64,000 bases of DNA from an uncultured Lachnospiraceae bacterium (GTDB lineage: Bacteria > Bacillota > Clostridia > Lachnospirales > Lachnospiraceae), in assembly GCA_945949085.1 (NCBI GenBank), contig CAMFDJ010000001.1, positions 1-64,000 of the forward strand, given 5' to 3'. A program made the translations under genes and the position numbers. Shown here in pieces: positions 28,573 to 38,163 of this stretch. Below the pieces are notes generated by a model that saw nothing but the letters and a program-made list of their open reading frames with translations, was not told the DNA's origin and searched no databases. The stretch's first letter is position 1, and every line of letters starts with the position of its first letter.

Positions 28573-28640
28573 TGGAGTATGCCGCATAACGAGGTAGAAG
28601 TGTGCCTATGCACCACCGAAGTTAGCGAGTAAATGAAATA
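28573..28640 (+). ncRNA. Ribosomal protein L21 leader
   Basis: The leader contains GCCGCATAACGAGGTAGAAG, then TGTGCC-TATG-CACCACCGAAGTTAGCGAGTAAA, which matches the Firmicutes L21 leader motif (Rfam L21_leader, from memory). It lies directly between the promoter and the rplU ribosome-binding site. Autoregulation by L21 is the accepted inference for this motif. Confidence 0.83.
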
Positions 28641-28651
28641 GGAGGTGCCCT

Positions 28652-28957
28652 ATGTACGCAATTATTGCAACAGGTGGAAAACAGTACAAGGTTTCTGAAG
28701 GCGATGTGATCTATGTGGAAAAGCTCGATGCTGAAGAAGGAAGTGCTGTTACATTTGACCAGGTTCTTGCAGTAAGTGATGCTTCTTTAAAGGTTGGAGG
28801 CGATGTTGCTTCTTCTACAGTTACAGGTACAGTTGTAGCACAGGGTAGAGGTAAAAAGGTAATCGTTTACAAGTACAAGAGAAAAACAGGTTATCACAAG
28901 AAAAATGGTCATAGACAAGCATACACTAAGGTTAAGATTGATAAGATCAACGCTTAA
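28652..28957 (+). CDS. rplU: 50S ribosomal protein L21
   Basis: A 101-residue ribosomal protein beginning [18 protein letters not shown] and ending in the basic [17 protein letters not shown] segment. The ribosome-binding site TAGGAGGTG precedes the ATG. It is first in an operon with prp and rpmA and is preceded by its leader RNA. Confidence 0.98.
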   Translation: MYAIIATGGKQYKVSEGDVIYVEKLDAEEGSAVTFDQVLAVSDASLKVGGDVASSTVTGTVVAQGRGKKVIVYKYKRKTGYHKKNGHRQAYTKVKIDKINA

Positions 28958-28974
28958 TCATATGCAGGAAAGAA

Positions 28975-29301
28975 ATGACAACCATAACAATTTTGAATGA
29001 TAAGTCAGGGACACATAAAGGGTTTGAAGTGAGTGGGCATTCGGACTATTCCCGAAGCGGTAGAGATATTGTCTGCGCAGCGGTATCTGTTCTGACCACC
29101 AACACGATCAATTCAATCGAGACTTTTACGGAAGATTTTATCTCCTATGAAAGCGATGAGGAGAGCGCGTTTATCAAGCTGATACTCGAGGATGAATCCT
29201 CTCATGATGCACAGCTTCTGATTAATTCGATGATCCTTGGTTTGTCAACACTGGCGAAAGCCTATCCAAAGTATGTAAGATTAATAATTGAGGAGGTGTA
29301 A
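28975..29301 (+). CDS. prp: Ribosomal-processing cysteine protease Prp
   Basis: A 108-residue protease that trims the N-terminal extension of L27 in Firmicutes. The catalytic pair is the His in VSGHSDYSRSG and the Cys in DIVCAAVSVL. It lies between rplU and rpmA, the conserved position, and the L27 here carries the matching cleavable extension. The gap to rpmA is 3 bases, so translation is coupled. Confidence 0.95.
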   Translation: MTTITILNDKSGTHKGFEVSGHSDYSRSGRDIVCAAVSVLTTNTINSIETFTEDFISYESDEESAFIKLILEDESSHDAQLLINSMILGLSTLAKAYPKYVRLIIEEV

Positions 29302-29304
29302 CAA

Positions 29305-30946
<1,642 letters not shown>

Positions 30947-31006
30947 TGCACAAAGTGGCAGAAAAAAATCTGTCATTCATGCAGGAATAACAGGAGAAAA
31001 ATAGTT

Positions 31007-31297
31007 ATGACAAGCAAGCAGAGAGCTTATCTGAAAGGATTGGCAATGAATATCGAACCTATTTTTCAGGTTGGAAAATCGAGTCTGACACCGGAACTGG
31101 TAGAAGCGATTGCCGAAGCATTCAACACAAGAGAACTCATTAAAATTTCCGTACTGAAAAATTGTATGGATGATCCCAAAGAAATAGCACAGATGGTTGC
31201 AGAGAGAACACGCTCGCAGGTTGTACAGGTAATCGGTAAGAAGATTGTTCTCTATAAAGAATCAAAGGAGCATAAGAAAATTGAACTCCCAAAATAA
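31007..31297 (+). CDS. yhbY: YhbY family RNA-binding protein
   Basis: A 96-residue CRM-domain protein implicated in 50S ribosome assembly. It has LTSKQRAYLKGLA-like MTSKQRAYLKGLAMN, the FQVGKSSLTPELVEAI core and the GKKIVLYK end. It is between obgE and nadD as in many Firmicutes. The nadD start at TTG 31281 overlaps its last 17 bases. Confidence 0.95.
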   Translation: MTSKQRAYLKGLAMNIEPIFQVGKSSLTPELVEAIAEAFNTRELIKISVLKNCMDDPKEIAQMVAERTRSQVVQVIGKKIVLYKESKEHKKIELPK

Positions 31298-31913
31298 AAA
31301 AATCGGAATCATGGGCGGAACATTCGACCCTATTCACTATGGACATTTATTACTTGCACAGAACGCTATGGAATCGTTTCATCTCGATGATATTTTATTT
31401 GTGCCGAGCGGTACACCATGGCTGAAGGAATCCACAAAAGTTCTTTCCAAGAGTAAACGTGTTTCCATGACTGGGATCGCCATTGAGGACAACCCGCGCT
31501 TTGCACTTTCCACAATTGAAATTGACAGAGAAGGGAATTCCTACTCTTATGAGACCGTGGAAGAACTGAAAAAGCATAATCCCGGTGTTGATTTCTATTT
31601 TATCATGGGTGCTGATTCACTTTTGCAGATTGAGAGCTGGAAGTGTCCGGACAGACTGATGAAGGAATGTACGCTTCTTGTTGCTGTCAGAGATGATTGT
31701 GACAGAGAGGGACTTGAAAAACAGATCAGTTACCTGAAGGACCGCTACGAAGCAACGATTGAAATTCTTCCTGCAGACAGAATCGATATTTCTTCCACGA
31801 AAATCCGCGAAATGATTATGGAAGGCAGATCAGTGCGTTATATGTTGCCTGATGCCGTCATTGCATTTATCAAAAAAAATCATTTATACGAAAGAAGTGA
31901 GACAGTTGAATAA
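31281..31913 (+). CDS. nadD: Nicotinate-nucleotide adenylyltransferase
   Basis: A 210-residue enzyme converting nicotinate mononucleotide to deamido-NAD. It has IGIMGGTFDPIHYGHLLLA and SSTKIREMI. The frame opens at 31245 but the initiator is probably TTG at 31281, ten bases after AAAGGAG; the next ATG (31311) would cut into the nucleotide-binding strand. It overlaps yhbY upstream and yqeK downstream. Confidence 0.94.
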   Translation: MNSQNKKIGIMGGTFDPIHYGHLLLAQNAMESFHLDDILFVPSGTPWLKESTKVLSKSKRVSMTGIAIEDNPRFALSTIEIDREGNSYSYETVEELKKHNPGVDFYFIMGADSLLQIESWKCPDRLMKECTLLVAVRDDCDREGLEKQISYLKDRYEATIEILPADRIDISSTKIREMIMEGRSVRYMLPDAVIAFIKKNHLYERSETVE

Positions 31914-32508
31914 TACGCAGGAGATGCTTCTTCTCATAAAGGACTTATCCGGTAAAATGGAAAAAGTCATGGATCATAAAAGATATCAGCACACTTTGAG
32001 CGTTGCCGCAACAGCAAGCTGTATGGCAATGCGCTTTCAGACAGACCCGTATCAGGCTTATTTAGCCGGACTTCTGCACGACAACGCAAAATGTATCAAT
32101 AATGAAAAAAAACTTTCTATTTGCGCCAAAAACAAGCTCTCAGTAAACCCTGCAGAAGAGAAGAATCCGGATCTTCTGCATGCAAAGGTCGGCAGCTTTC
32201 TGGCCAAAGAGAAATTCAAGATTGATGATGAGCAGATTCTTTCTGCAATTTTATGGCATACTACAGGAAAACCGGAGATGACCATACTGGAAAAGATTCT
32301 TTATATTGCAGACTATATGGAGCCTCTTCGAAAACCCCAAACAAATATGGAACTGGTACGCCGTCTCGCATTTGAAGATCTTGACAGGTGTATGTGTGAG
32401 ATTTTGTCCGGAACCATACAGTATTTGCAGGATAAAGAGGCAACCATTGATGAGATTACAATGGAGACTTATCAATTTTATAATCGATTATGTAGGGAAC
32501 AAATGTAG
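31906..32508 (+). CDS. yqeK: YqeK-type HD-domain diadenosine tetraphosphatase
   Basis: An HD-superfamily hydrolase of the YqeK/Ap4A-hydrolase family, about 200 residues with the start used. The metal motif is visible as RYQHTLSVA, LAGLLHDNAKC and LWHTTGK. It lies between nadD and rsfS, the standard order. The start is unclear: GTG 31897, TTG 31906 or ATG 31924 are all in frame, none with a strong ribosome-binding site, consistent with coupling to nadD. Confidence 0.9.
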   Translation: MNNTQEMLLLIKDLSGKMEKVMDHKRYQHTLSVAATASCMAMRFQTDPYQAYLAGLLHDNAKCINNEKKLSICAKNKLSVNPAEEKNPDLLHAKVGSFLAKEKFKIDDEQILSAILWHTTGKPEMTILEKILYIADYMEPLRKPQTNMELVRRLAFEDLDRCMCEILSGTIQYLQDKEATIDEITMETYQFYNRLCREQM

Positions 32509-32563
32509 AAAAAAATGAAGGATCTCCACTTGTTTCGATCATAGGAAAGAAAGGAAACTGACA

Positions 32564-32926
32564 ATGGCAAACGAAACTTCAAAGAAAATGGCACTTGCCG
32601 CAATTGATGCAATGCAGGATAAAAAGGCAGAGAATATTCAGATCATTGATATAAGTGAGATTTCACCGCTTGCAGATTACTTTTTGATTGCTAACGGTAC
32701 CAACCGTAATCAGGTACAGGCTATCGCGGATAATGTGGAAGAGCTGCTTGGTCGTCTTGGATATGAAAGAAGACCGGTAGAAGGCTATGACAGTGCAAAC
32801 TGGATTTTACTGGATTATAAGGATATTATCATTCATATCTTTGATCAGGAAAGCAGAAACTATTATGACTTAGAACGAATCTGGCGCGATGGAAAAGTCG
32901 TGACGGAAGAAGACCTGAAGCGGTAA
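32564..32926 (+). CDS. rsfS: Ribosome silencing factor RsfS
   Basis: A 120-residue DUF143 protein that binds L14 and blocks subunit joining under nutrient limitation. It contains DISEISPLADYFLIANGTNRNQVQA, which is split here (DISEISPLADYF, then NGTNRNQVQAIAD), GYDSANWILLDY and IHIFDQESRNYYDLE. The ribosome-binding site GAAAGGAAA is ahead of ATG. A terminator follows. Confidence 0.96.
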   Translation: MANETSKKMALAAIDAMQDKKAENIQIIDISEISPLADYFLIANGTNRNQVQAIADNVEELLGRLGYERRPVEGYDSANWILLDYKDIIIHIFDQESRNYYDLERIWRDGKVVTEEDLKR

Positions 32927-33017
32927 ATCCGGAGAATTTTGAATTTTTACAGAATTGCGCAGGCTGTGGGGCAGCGAAGCAATTTATATACATCATAATC
33001 ATAATGAAAGTGTAGGA

Positions 33018-33053
33018 AAAACTCGCCAGCAATATGCTGACGAGTTTATTTTT
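33018..33053. terminator. Terminator between rsfS and lexA
   Basis: AAACTCG-CAGC pairs with GCTG-CGAGTTT (33019-33047, one mismatch) followed by ATTTTTG on the plus strand. It serves rsfS and possibly lexA from the other side. Confidence 0.7.
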
Positions 33054-33069
33054 GTCCTTATATACAATA

Positions 33070-33687
33070 TTATCGGCAAAGACGGAATACACCATACACT
33101 TTACCAAGAATCTCACAATCATCCAAAATGATTGGATCCATCGTATCATTCTCCGGCTGAAGTCTGATATGACCGTTTTCCTTGTAAAATGTCTTGACCG
33201 TAGCGGAATCGTCCACAAGCGCTACAACCGTATCGCCGTTTCTGGCAACATTGGTACGCTCCACAAAAATATGATCTCCGCTGAAGATACCGACATTGAT
33301 CATGCTGTCGCCCTTTACTTTTAAAACAAAGGACTCGGCATTGGGTGCCATCTCCATTGGAATCGGGAAATATCCTTCTATATTCTGCTGTGCAAGAATC
33401 GGCTGACCGGCAGCAACTGTACCGACAATAGGGATTGAGGTCATTTCCTGCCGTACCATTTGGAAGCTGTCATCACAGATTTCAATGGCGCGAGGCTTTG
33501 TCGGATCCCTGCGGATATAACCGTTCTTTTCCAGTGTCTCCAAATGTGCATGAACGGAAGAAGTGGACTTTAGATTTACTGCTTCACAGATCTCACGGAC
33601 AGAAGGCGGATATCCCTTTGCAAGAATCTGATCTTTCATAAAAGCTAAAATTTCGCTCTGCTTTTTTGTAATCTTACCGTAAGCCAT
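33070..33687 (-). CDS. lexA: SOS repressor LexA
   Basis: A 205-residue repressor and self-cleaving serine peptidase. The winged-helix DNA-binding domain starts MAYGKITKKQSEILAFMKD. The cleavage bond is Ala93-Gly94 (TVAAGQP), the nucleophile Ser128 (GDSM) and the general base Lys165 (ATVKTF). The frame runs 41 codons further upstream, but ATG 33687 with AGGGGAAG ahead fits the family. It diverges from a yneA-like gene; three SOS boxes lie between them. Confidence 0.97.
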   Translation of the reverse strand: MAYGKITKKQSEILAFMKDQILAKGYPPSVREICEAVNLKSTSSVHAHLETLEKNGYIRRDPTKPRAIEICDDSFQMVRQEMTSIPIVGTVAAGQPILAQQNIEGYFPIPMEMAPNAESFVLKVKGDSMINVGIFSGDHIFVERTNVARNGDTVVALVDDSATVKTFYKENGHIRLQPENDTMDPIILDDCEILGKVYGVFRLCR

Positions 33688-33741
33688 ATCGCTTCCCCTC
33701 CTATAATCAAGGCTTTTGTCCTTTTTCAATATTTTATATAA

Positions 33742-33770
33742 ATTATAACAGATAGATTTGCAAAAAGCAA
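33742..33770 (-). promoter_or_regulatory. Promoter of lexA
   Basis: On the minus strand TTGCTT (33765-33770) and TATAAT (33742-33747) are 17 bases apart. SOS box 1 begins 10 bases upstream of the -35. Confidence 0.55.
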
Positions 33771-33780
33771 ACATATATTC

Positions 33781-33794
33781 CGAAATTTTGTTCG
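33781..33794. promoter_or_regulatory. LexA operator 1
   Basis: CGAAATTTTGTTCG, a CGAA-N6-TTCG type Gram-positive SOS box placed near the lexA promoter. Confidence 0.75.
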
Positions 33795-33803
33795 ATTTTA
33801 TGC

Positions 33804-33832
33804 TTGACATTCGAATTTATGTTCGATATAAT
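33804..33832 (+). promoter_or_regulatory. Promoter of the yneA-like gene
   Basis: Consensus TTGACA (33804-33809) and TATAAT (33827-33832) with a 17-base spacer. LexA operator 2 fills the spacer. Confidence 0.88.
33812..33825. promoter_or_regulatory. LexA operator 2
   Basis: CGAATTTATGTTCG lies entirely between the -35 and -10 of the yneA-like promoter, so bound LexA would exclude RNA polymerase. Confidence 0.82.
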
Positions 33833-33842
33833 ACGAATATAG

Positions 33843-33856
33843 CAAACAAATGTTCG
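33843..33856. promoter_or_regulatory. LexA operator 3
   Basis: CAAACAAATGTTCG matches CGAAC-N4-GTTCG at all but one arm base. It covers the expected transcript start of the yneA-like gene. Confidence 0.65.
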
Positions 33857-33902
33857 TGTCATATGTTCGATTCATGCAGAACATCCATGAGGAGGTTTAC
33901 AA

Positions 33903-34301
33903 ATGAGAAATGCATATTCCCGTTTAGATTCTTATGTTAGCAGAACAAATCAGTTAGTCAGAAAGTCCAGACAGAGCAGACAAAAGAGAAGAAAGCAGCA
34001 ATTGCGCGTCTTGGCAATTACTAGTGTCCTTATGGTTTCAATATTGTGTTCTATTTTTGCAATGCATGCGAATGCCAAGACGGCGGGGCAGGATACACCA
34101 ATGTATAAGTATTACGCCAGCGTTCAGATCATGAATGGAGACAGTCTTTGGTCAATTGCAGAGAACTATACAGATGGTTCTGTTTCTGAGATCATGGACT
34201 GTATCAATGAGATTAAATCCATCAATCACCTCAGTCGCTTTGAGACGATCAAAGCAGGAGAGTTTCTCATTGTACCTTATTACTCAGCCGATATCTTATA
34301 A
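33903..34301 (+). CDS. YneA-like SOS cell-division suppressor, LysM domain
   Basis: A 132-residue protein with a basic N-terminus, one transmembrane or signal segment (about 35-56, ending in MHANAKT) and a LysM domain (VQIMNGDSLWSIAENYTDGS to AGEFLIVPYY; first part is VQIMNGDSLWSIAEN). Divergence from lexA and the SOS-controlled promoter match Bacillus lexA-yneA, where YneA delays septation during DNA damage. The division-blocking role here is inferred from that context. The start at 33903 has GAGGAGG upstream. Confidence 0.87.
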   Translation: MRNAYSRLDSYVSRTNQLVRKSRQSRQKRRKQQLRVLAITSVLMVSILCSIFAMHANAKTAGQDTPMYKYYASVQIMNGDSLWSIAENYTDGSVSEIMDCINEIKSINHLSRFETIKAGEFLIVPYYSADIL

Positions 34302-34319
34302 TTCCATTACATTCCATTA

Positions 34320-34359
34320 AAATATCCTGCCGGATTGATTTGCGGCAGGATATTTTTTG
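34320..34359. terminator. Bidirectional terminator between yneA-like and xerS-like genes
   Basis: A 12-bp perfect stem AATATCCTGCCG / CGGCAGGATATT (34321-34332 and 34343-34354) followed by TTTT, with A residues on the other side, so it can act on both convergent transcripts. Confidence 0.88.
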
Positions 34360-34406
34360 AGACGAAAAATATTTCCATTTATGGGAACAATCTGCCTTTT
34401 ACTCTA

Positions 34407-35462
34407 TTACGGTTCCCGCAATTTCACAGCCTTGGCAGCACGTTTTCTGTTTTCCTCCTGCTGTGCGGCATAATGTTTTCTGGTCGTATTAACGTCCTTG
34501 TGGCCAAGCACATCAGCAACCAGATAAATATCGCCGGTTTCCCGGTAGAGGTTTGTGCCGTAAGTGCTGCGGAGCTTATGCGGTGTGATTTTTTTAAGAG
34601 AGGTCACCTTGGATGCATATTTTTTCACAAGCTTTTCCACAGCGCGTACAGTAATGCGGCGATTCTGCATGGATAAGAAAAGCGCATCCTCATGTCCCTC
34701 GGCCGGAATTTTATGTGTTCTCTGATCCATATAATCAAGGAGCGCATCCTCGACCTCCGGACCAAAATAGACAACCGCCTCATATCCGCCTTTTCGTCTG
34801 ATCTTGATTCCGCCGTTTTTGAAATCCACATCCTTGATATCGAGTCCGACACATTCAGACACACGGATACCTGTTCCGAGGAGAAGCGTCAGAAGCGCCA
34901 GATCGCGTACTTTTGTCACGCGGTGATATCTCTGCTCAGCAGCCGTCAGATCCTCGCCATTTTCGACAAGATCCAAGAGCTGTGCCACCTCATCCGGGTC
35001 AAGACGGATGATCTCTTTTTCATGAAGCTTTGGCATGGGTACGAGAGAAGCGACATCCTTTTCAATCAGTTCACTTGTATAAAAATAGTGATAGAAACTG
35101 CGTAGAGAAGCAAGTTTTCTGGCCTTTCCGCGTTCGTCATTTCGATATTCCTTATCATCCTTGTAATAAAGCTCCAGATAATCCAGATATTCTTCGATAT
35201 CCTCCTTGGTCAGCTGATCCAAAAGCGCGAGAGGGTAGTCTGTAATCGGAATGCGGCGCATGGCCGTGTTGCGCTCCTGAATGAACTCAAAGAAAATACG
35301 TAGATCCAGTGCATAACCAAGTCTGGTACGCGTAGAAGTTGTGTTTTCAATTCCTCTGAAAAACTGCTTGCAGAACTTTGGCAGCTCTGTTAGGACGGCA
35401 CGCATCTTTTCAATATTCTGTTTATTGACTTCATCATGATAATTCTGCGATGTAGATGCCAT
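34407..35462 (-). CDS. Tyrosine recombinase, XerS-like
   Basis: A 351-residue integrase-family recombinase. Catalytic residues are all visible: Arg in GTGIRVSECVGLD, Lys in RRKGGYE, HKLRST (His-x-x-Arg), His in LGHKDVNTT and the Tyr nucleophile in RKHYAA. The length and the N-terminal KMRAVLTELPKFCKQFF arrangement, plus ALFLSMQNRRITVRAVEKLV, resemble single-recombinase XerS of streptococci more than XerC/D (about 300). A chromosome dimer resolution role is inferred. ATG 35462 is followed by MASTSQNYHDEVNK. Confidence 0.85.
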   Translation of the reverse strand: MASTSQNYHDEVNKQNIEKMRAVLTELPKFCKQFFRGIENTTSTRTRLGYALDLRIFFEFIQERNTAMRRIPITDYPLALLDQLTKEDIEEYLDYLELYYKDDKEYRNDERGKARKLASLRSFYHYFYTSELIEKDVASLVPMPKLHEKEIIRLDPDEVAQLLDLVENGEDLTAAEQRYHRVTKVRDLALLTLLLGTGIRVSECVGLDIKDVDFKNGGIKIRRKGGYEAVVYFGPEVEDALLDYMDQRTHKIPAEGHEDALFLSMQNRRITVRAVEKLVKKYASKVTSLKKITPHKLRSTYGTNLYRETGDIYLVADVLGHKDVNTTRKHYAAQQEENRKRAAKAVKLREP

Positions 35463-35621
35463 ATTCTGTTCCTTTTCTTTTTCTGTCTATACGCTTTATT
35501 GTTCTCTTTTTATTGTTATCTACGAGATTTCTATATTCTCTTTTATGTGCTTCATTTCTATATTTGATGAATAGCGCCTTTTTTGTTTGTTCTATTGTGG
35601 GTTTTATGAAAGTATAGGAAG

Positions 35622-36356
35622 TTACCACCGATTTCCCTTATATTCCGGCCATCCAGGCATATTTCCCCTGACAATTGCCGTGAACATTCTTTCCTTGACA
35701 CCGGGGTTGTCCTTAATCAGCTGATCCAGAAGCTCGCTTGCATATTCCCGTTTGGTATAGCCGTCAACAGGGCAGGGACTTTTGGCAACGGGAAGCTCAT
35801 ATTTGTGCACAAAACCTATCACATCTGCCTCGTTGACATACATGAGCGGACGAATTACCGTCAGATCCATCCGATCCAGATAGGTTCTGGGAGAGAAAGT
35901 GTGGAATCTGCCTTCAAAGATTAATGACATCAGCATAGTCTCCACCATATCATCCTTATGATGGGCATATGCAATCTTATTGCATCCAAGACGTTTCATC
36001 TCTTCATTCAGCGCGCCTTTTCGCATCTTGGCACAGAGAGAGCAGGGGCTTGTCTCTTTGCGCTGCTCAAATACAATGTCTGCTATATCTGTCTTTACAA
36101 TGGTATATGGGACCTCTAAATCCTGACAAAGCGCCTTGATGGCATCCAGATTCAGATTTTCAAAACCCAGATCAACCGTAACGGCATATATTTCAAACTT
36201 TTTGGGATAAAAACGTTTTAATCCATGCAGGGCATAGAGCAGCGTAAGAGAGTCTTTGCCGCCGGAGATGCCAATCGCAATCTTATCACCCTCTTCAATC
36301 ATGTCATAATCGTCGACAGCGCGTCTTGTATAGCTTAATAGTTGTTGTAGTTTCAT
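35622..36356 (-). CDS. ttcA: tRNA 2-thiocytidine biosynthesis protein TtcA
   Basis: A 244-residue PP-loop ATPase that thiolates C32 of some tRNAs. It has GISGGKDSLTLLYAL, a CSLCAKMRKG CxxC pair that would hold an iron-sulfur cluster, and a third Cys in KSPCPVDGYT. The 159-base spacer to the recombinase gene downstream is AT-rich with no convincing gene. Divergent from the 36.4-kb lipoprotein gene. Confidence 0.88.
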   Translation of the reverse strand: MKLQQLLSYTRRAVDDYDMIEEGDKIAIGISGGKDSLTLLYALHGLKRFYPKKFEIYAVTVDLGFENLNLDAIKALCQDLEVPYTIVKTDIADIVFEQRKETSPCSLCAKMRKGALNEEMKRLGCNKIAYAHHKDDMVETMLMSLIFEGRFHTFSPRTYLDRMDLTVIRPLMYVNEADVIGFVHKYELPVAKSPCPVDGYTKREYASELLDQLIKDNPGVKERMFTAIVRGNMPGWPEYKGNRW

Positions 36357-36392
36357 CTTGTTTTTTTCTTGCTTTTCTAACCTTTCATATTG

Positions 36393-36401
36393 TGCTATAA
36401 T
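36393..36401 (+). promoter_or_regulatory. Extended -10 promoter of the lipoprotein/two-component operon
   Basis: TGCTATAAT (36393-36401) is a perfect extended -10 element 73 bases before the lipoprotein start; the -35 region (TTTTCT) is poor, as is usual for this promoter type. Confidence 0.62.
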
Positions 36402-36474
36402 TTAGCCTACTTAAATTTTAGTGTGCTTTCTTCTTTTTGTAAAGATGAGATGGCACAAAATATATGAGGCATTT

Positions 36475-37512
36475 ATGTATACCAATAAAAATTCGTTTAC
36501 TCATTTTGGGAAAATATGCTTTCTATCGTTTTTATTTCTGTTTCCGGCATTGCTTTCAGGATGCAGTTTTCAGGATGGAAAGAATGCAATACAGACATCA
36601 AAGCGGCAGGATATCGCTACTGTACATACCTTTCAGGAACAGCTTTATGCCAAGCTTGATGACACAAACGGCAGATATTGTTCCTTATTTCTCGATGAGG
36701 ATATTCCATACTGCCTGCAATGCTATACAAAAGAATCGGAAGAGCAGACGCAGACGATTTATCAGATTATAAAGCCTCCGACTGACAAGAACACCATTCA
36801 AACCAAGTTTACAAGTGCGTTGCAGCTTTGTCAGGAAAAAGAGCCGGCATTACAAAATCCTGATATATCCTTTAAGGCGCAATGTCCCGGCGATGGCTAT
36901 TTATATCTGATCGGAAAAACTACAGATCATATTGTGGAAAAGATATACCGGTTATTTCCGGAAGAAGGTGATTATGAGGAGATTCCGATCCCTGCAATCT
37001 TAAAGCGGACAAAAGTGCTTGACATCGCCATCTATCGGGATGGCACCATATATGTGGTTACAAAGGGTGATCTGTATACCTATCAGGAGAAAAGAAAGGG
37101 ATTTGAATGGGAGAGTTATACTTACTTTTATGAGGGAGAATGCCATTTTGTTCCATCCAACTATTATTACTATTATCTTTCTAAAGGAAAGGTTTATCGA
37201 ACATACCGTTATTCCAATTATCAATATTTGAGTTATATACAAAATGATCGTCTGACAGATGTAAATGCCCCCGCCTGTGTGGACGAGGATGACAGAATCT
37301 ATATTGCAGACAGCTGCGGAATCATGAGCTATCTGCCGCAGGGGACGCTTTGGGAGCTTTTGGTATCATCAACGAGTTGTGAAGGTTTCTCCGGAGAGGA
37401 TCGGACGCCTTTAGGGCTGTGCAGAACACAGAATGGCAATTTTTATATGGCAGTGGAAGATAAAAAGAACAGGCAGGTGTTAATTTATGCGTATACTGAT
37501 GATCGAAGATGA
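36475..37512 (+). CDS. Lipoprotein, beta-propeller-like, possible sensor accessory
   Basis: A 345-residue lipoprotein with signal segment ICFLSFLFLFPALLSGC; lipidation would be at the Cys of LLSGC. The mature part contains short repeated strands (YLYLIGKTTD, YRDGTIYVVTKGDLYTY, DEDDRIYIADSCG) resembling propeller blades. ATG 36475 is used, with GAGG ahead; the frame opens earlier at 36421. Its last 26 bases overlap the response regulator gene, indicating coupled expression, so it may feed a signal to the kinase. No family name is certain. Confidence 0.78.
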   Translation: MYTNKNSFTHFGKICFLSFLFLFPALLSGCSFQDGKNAIQTSKRQDIATVHTFQEQLYAKLDDTNGRYCSLFLDEDIPYCLQCYTKESEEQTQTIYQIIKPPTDKNTIQTKFTSALQLCQEKEPALQNPDISFKAQCPGDGYLYLIGKTTDHIVEKIYRLFPEEGDYEEIPIPAILKRTKVLDIAIYRDGTIYVVTKGDLYTYQEKRKGFEWESYTYFYEGECHFVPSNYYYYYLSKGKVYRTYRYSNYQYLSYIQNDRLTDVNAPACVDEDDRIYIADSCGIMSYLPQGTLWELLVSSTSCEGFSGEDRTPLGLCRTQNGNFYMAVEDKKNRQVLIYAYTDDRR

Positions 37513-38161
37513 CAAAAGGCTGTGTGATGCTGTGTGTATGCAGCTGAGAATGGAAGGATATGAAACAGATGCATGCCATAGCGGAGCAGATGCGGATTAT
37601 TATCTGGAACATGCAATCTATGATCTGATTTTATTAGATAGGATGTTACCAGGCAAGGATGGCATCACCTTACTTCGCCGGATACGCCAAAAAGGGATTT
37701 CTGTTCCTGTAATACTGGTGACAGCACTCGGAGAACTGCAGGATAAGATTGAAGGGCTTGATGCCGGAGCTGATGACTATTTGGCCAAACCTTATTCTGT
37801 TGAGGAATTAAAAGCCAGGATCAGGGCCCTTCAGAGACGACCACATCAGTTTTCACATTCGCAGCTGCTTTGTATTGCAGATGTATCGCTTGACGAGAAC
37901 CAGATGCTTCTTAGCAGAGGAGAGCAGACCTGTAGTCTGAGTAAAAAGGAATCCAGCCTGCTTGCCTATTTTATGCAAAATTATAATCAGATTTTGTCAA
38001 GAGAACAGATCCTTGCAAAGGTATGGGGGGCCGAGCATTTTGTGGAAAACTCAAATGTGGACACCTATGTTCACTTTATTCGCCGCAGACTGCAGACTGT
38101 CGGTAGTAGCCTGCAGATTAAAAGCGTTCACGGTGTAGGCTATAAAATGATTGGAGAGTAG
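37487..38161 (+). CDS. OmpR/PhoB-family response regulator
   Basis: A 224-residue response regulator. The receiver domain has acidic EDD at 7-9, phospho-acceptor Asp51 (LILLDRMLPG), a Thr in VTALGE and Lys in AKPYSVEE. The C-terminal winged helix runs from about 125 and ends VHGVGYKMIGE. It is coupled to the lipoprotein upstream (26-base overlap) and kinase downstream (2-base gap). It probably controls the adaptor/ABC genes that follow. Confidence 0.94.
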   Translation: MRILMIEDDKRLCDAVCMQLRMEGYETDACHSGADADYYLEHAIYDLILLDRMLPGKDGITLLRRIRQKGISVPVILVTALGELQDKIEGLDAGADDYLAKPYSVEELKARIRALQRRPHQFSHSQLLCIADVSLDENQMLLSRGEQTCSLSKKESSLLAYFMQNYNQILSREQILAKVWGAEHFVENSNVDTYVHFIRRRLQTVGSSLQIKSVHGVGYKMIGE

Positions 38162-38163
38162 GG

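Noticed and set aside
34302..34406. CRISPR-like or repeat element between the yneA-like and recombinase genes
   Set aside because: It is a single hairpin with U-runs, a bidirectional terminator.
35434..35628. 64-residue reading frame in the spacer between ttcA and the recombinase gene
   Set aside because: It overlaps the start of the recombinase gene and the end of ttcA, is Lys/Arg-rich from AT-rich DNA, and has no usable ribosome-binding site.
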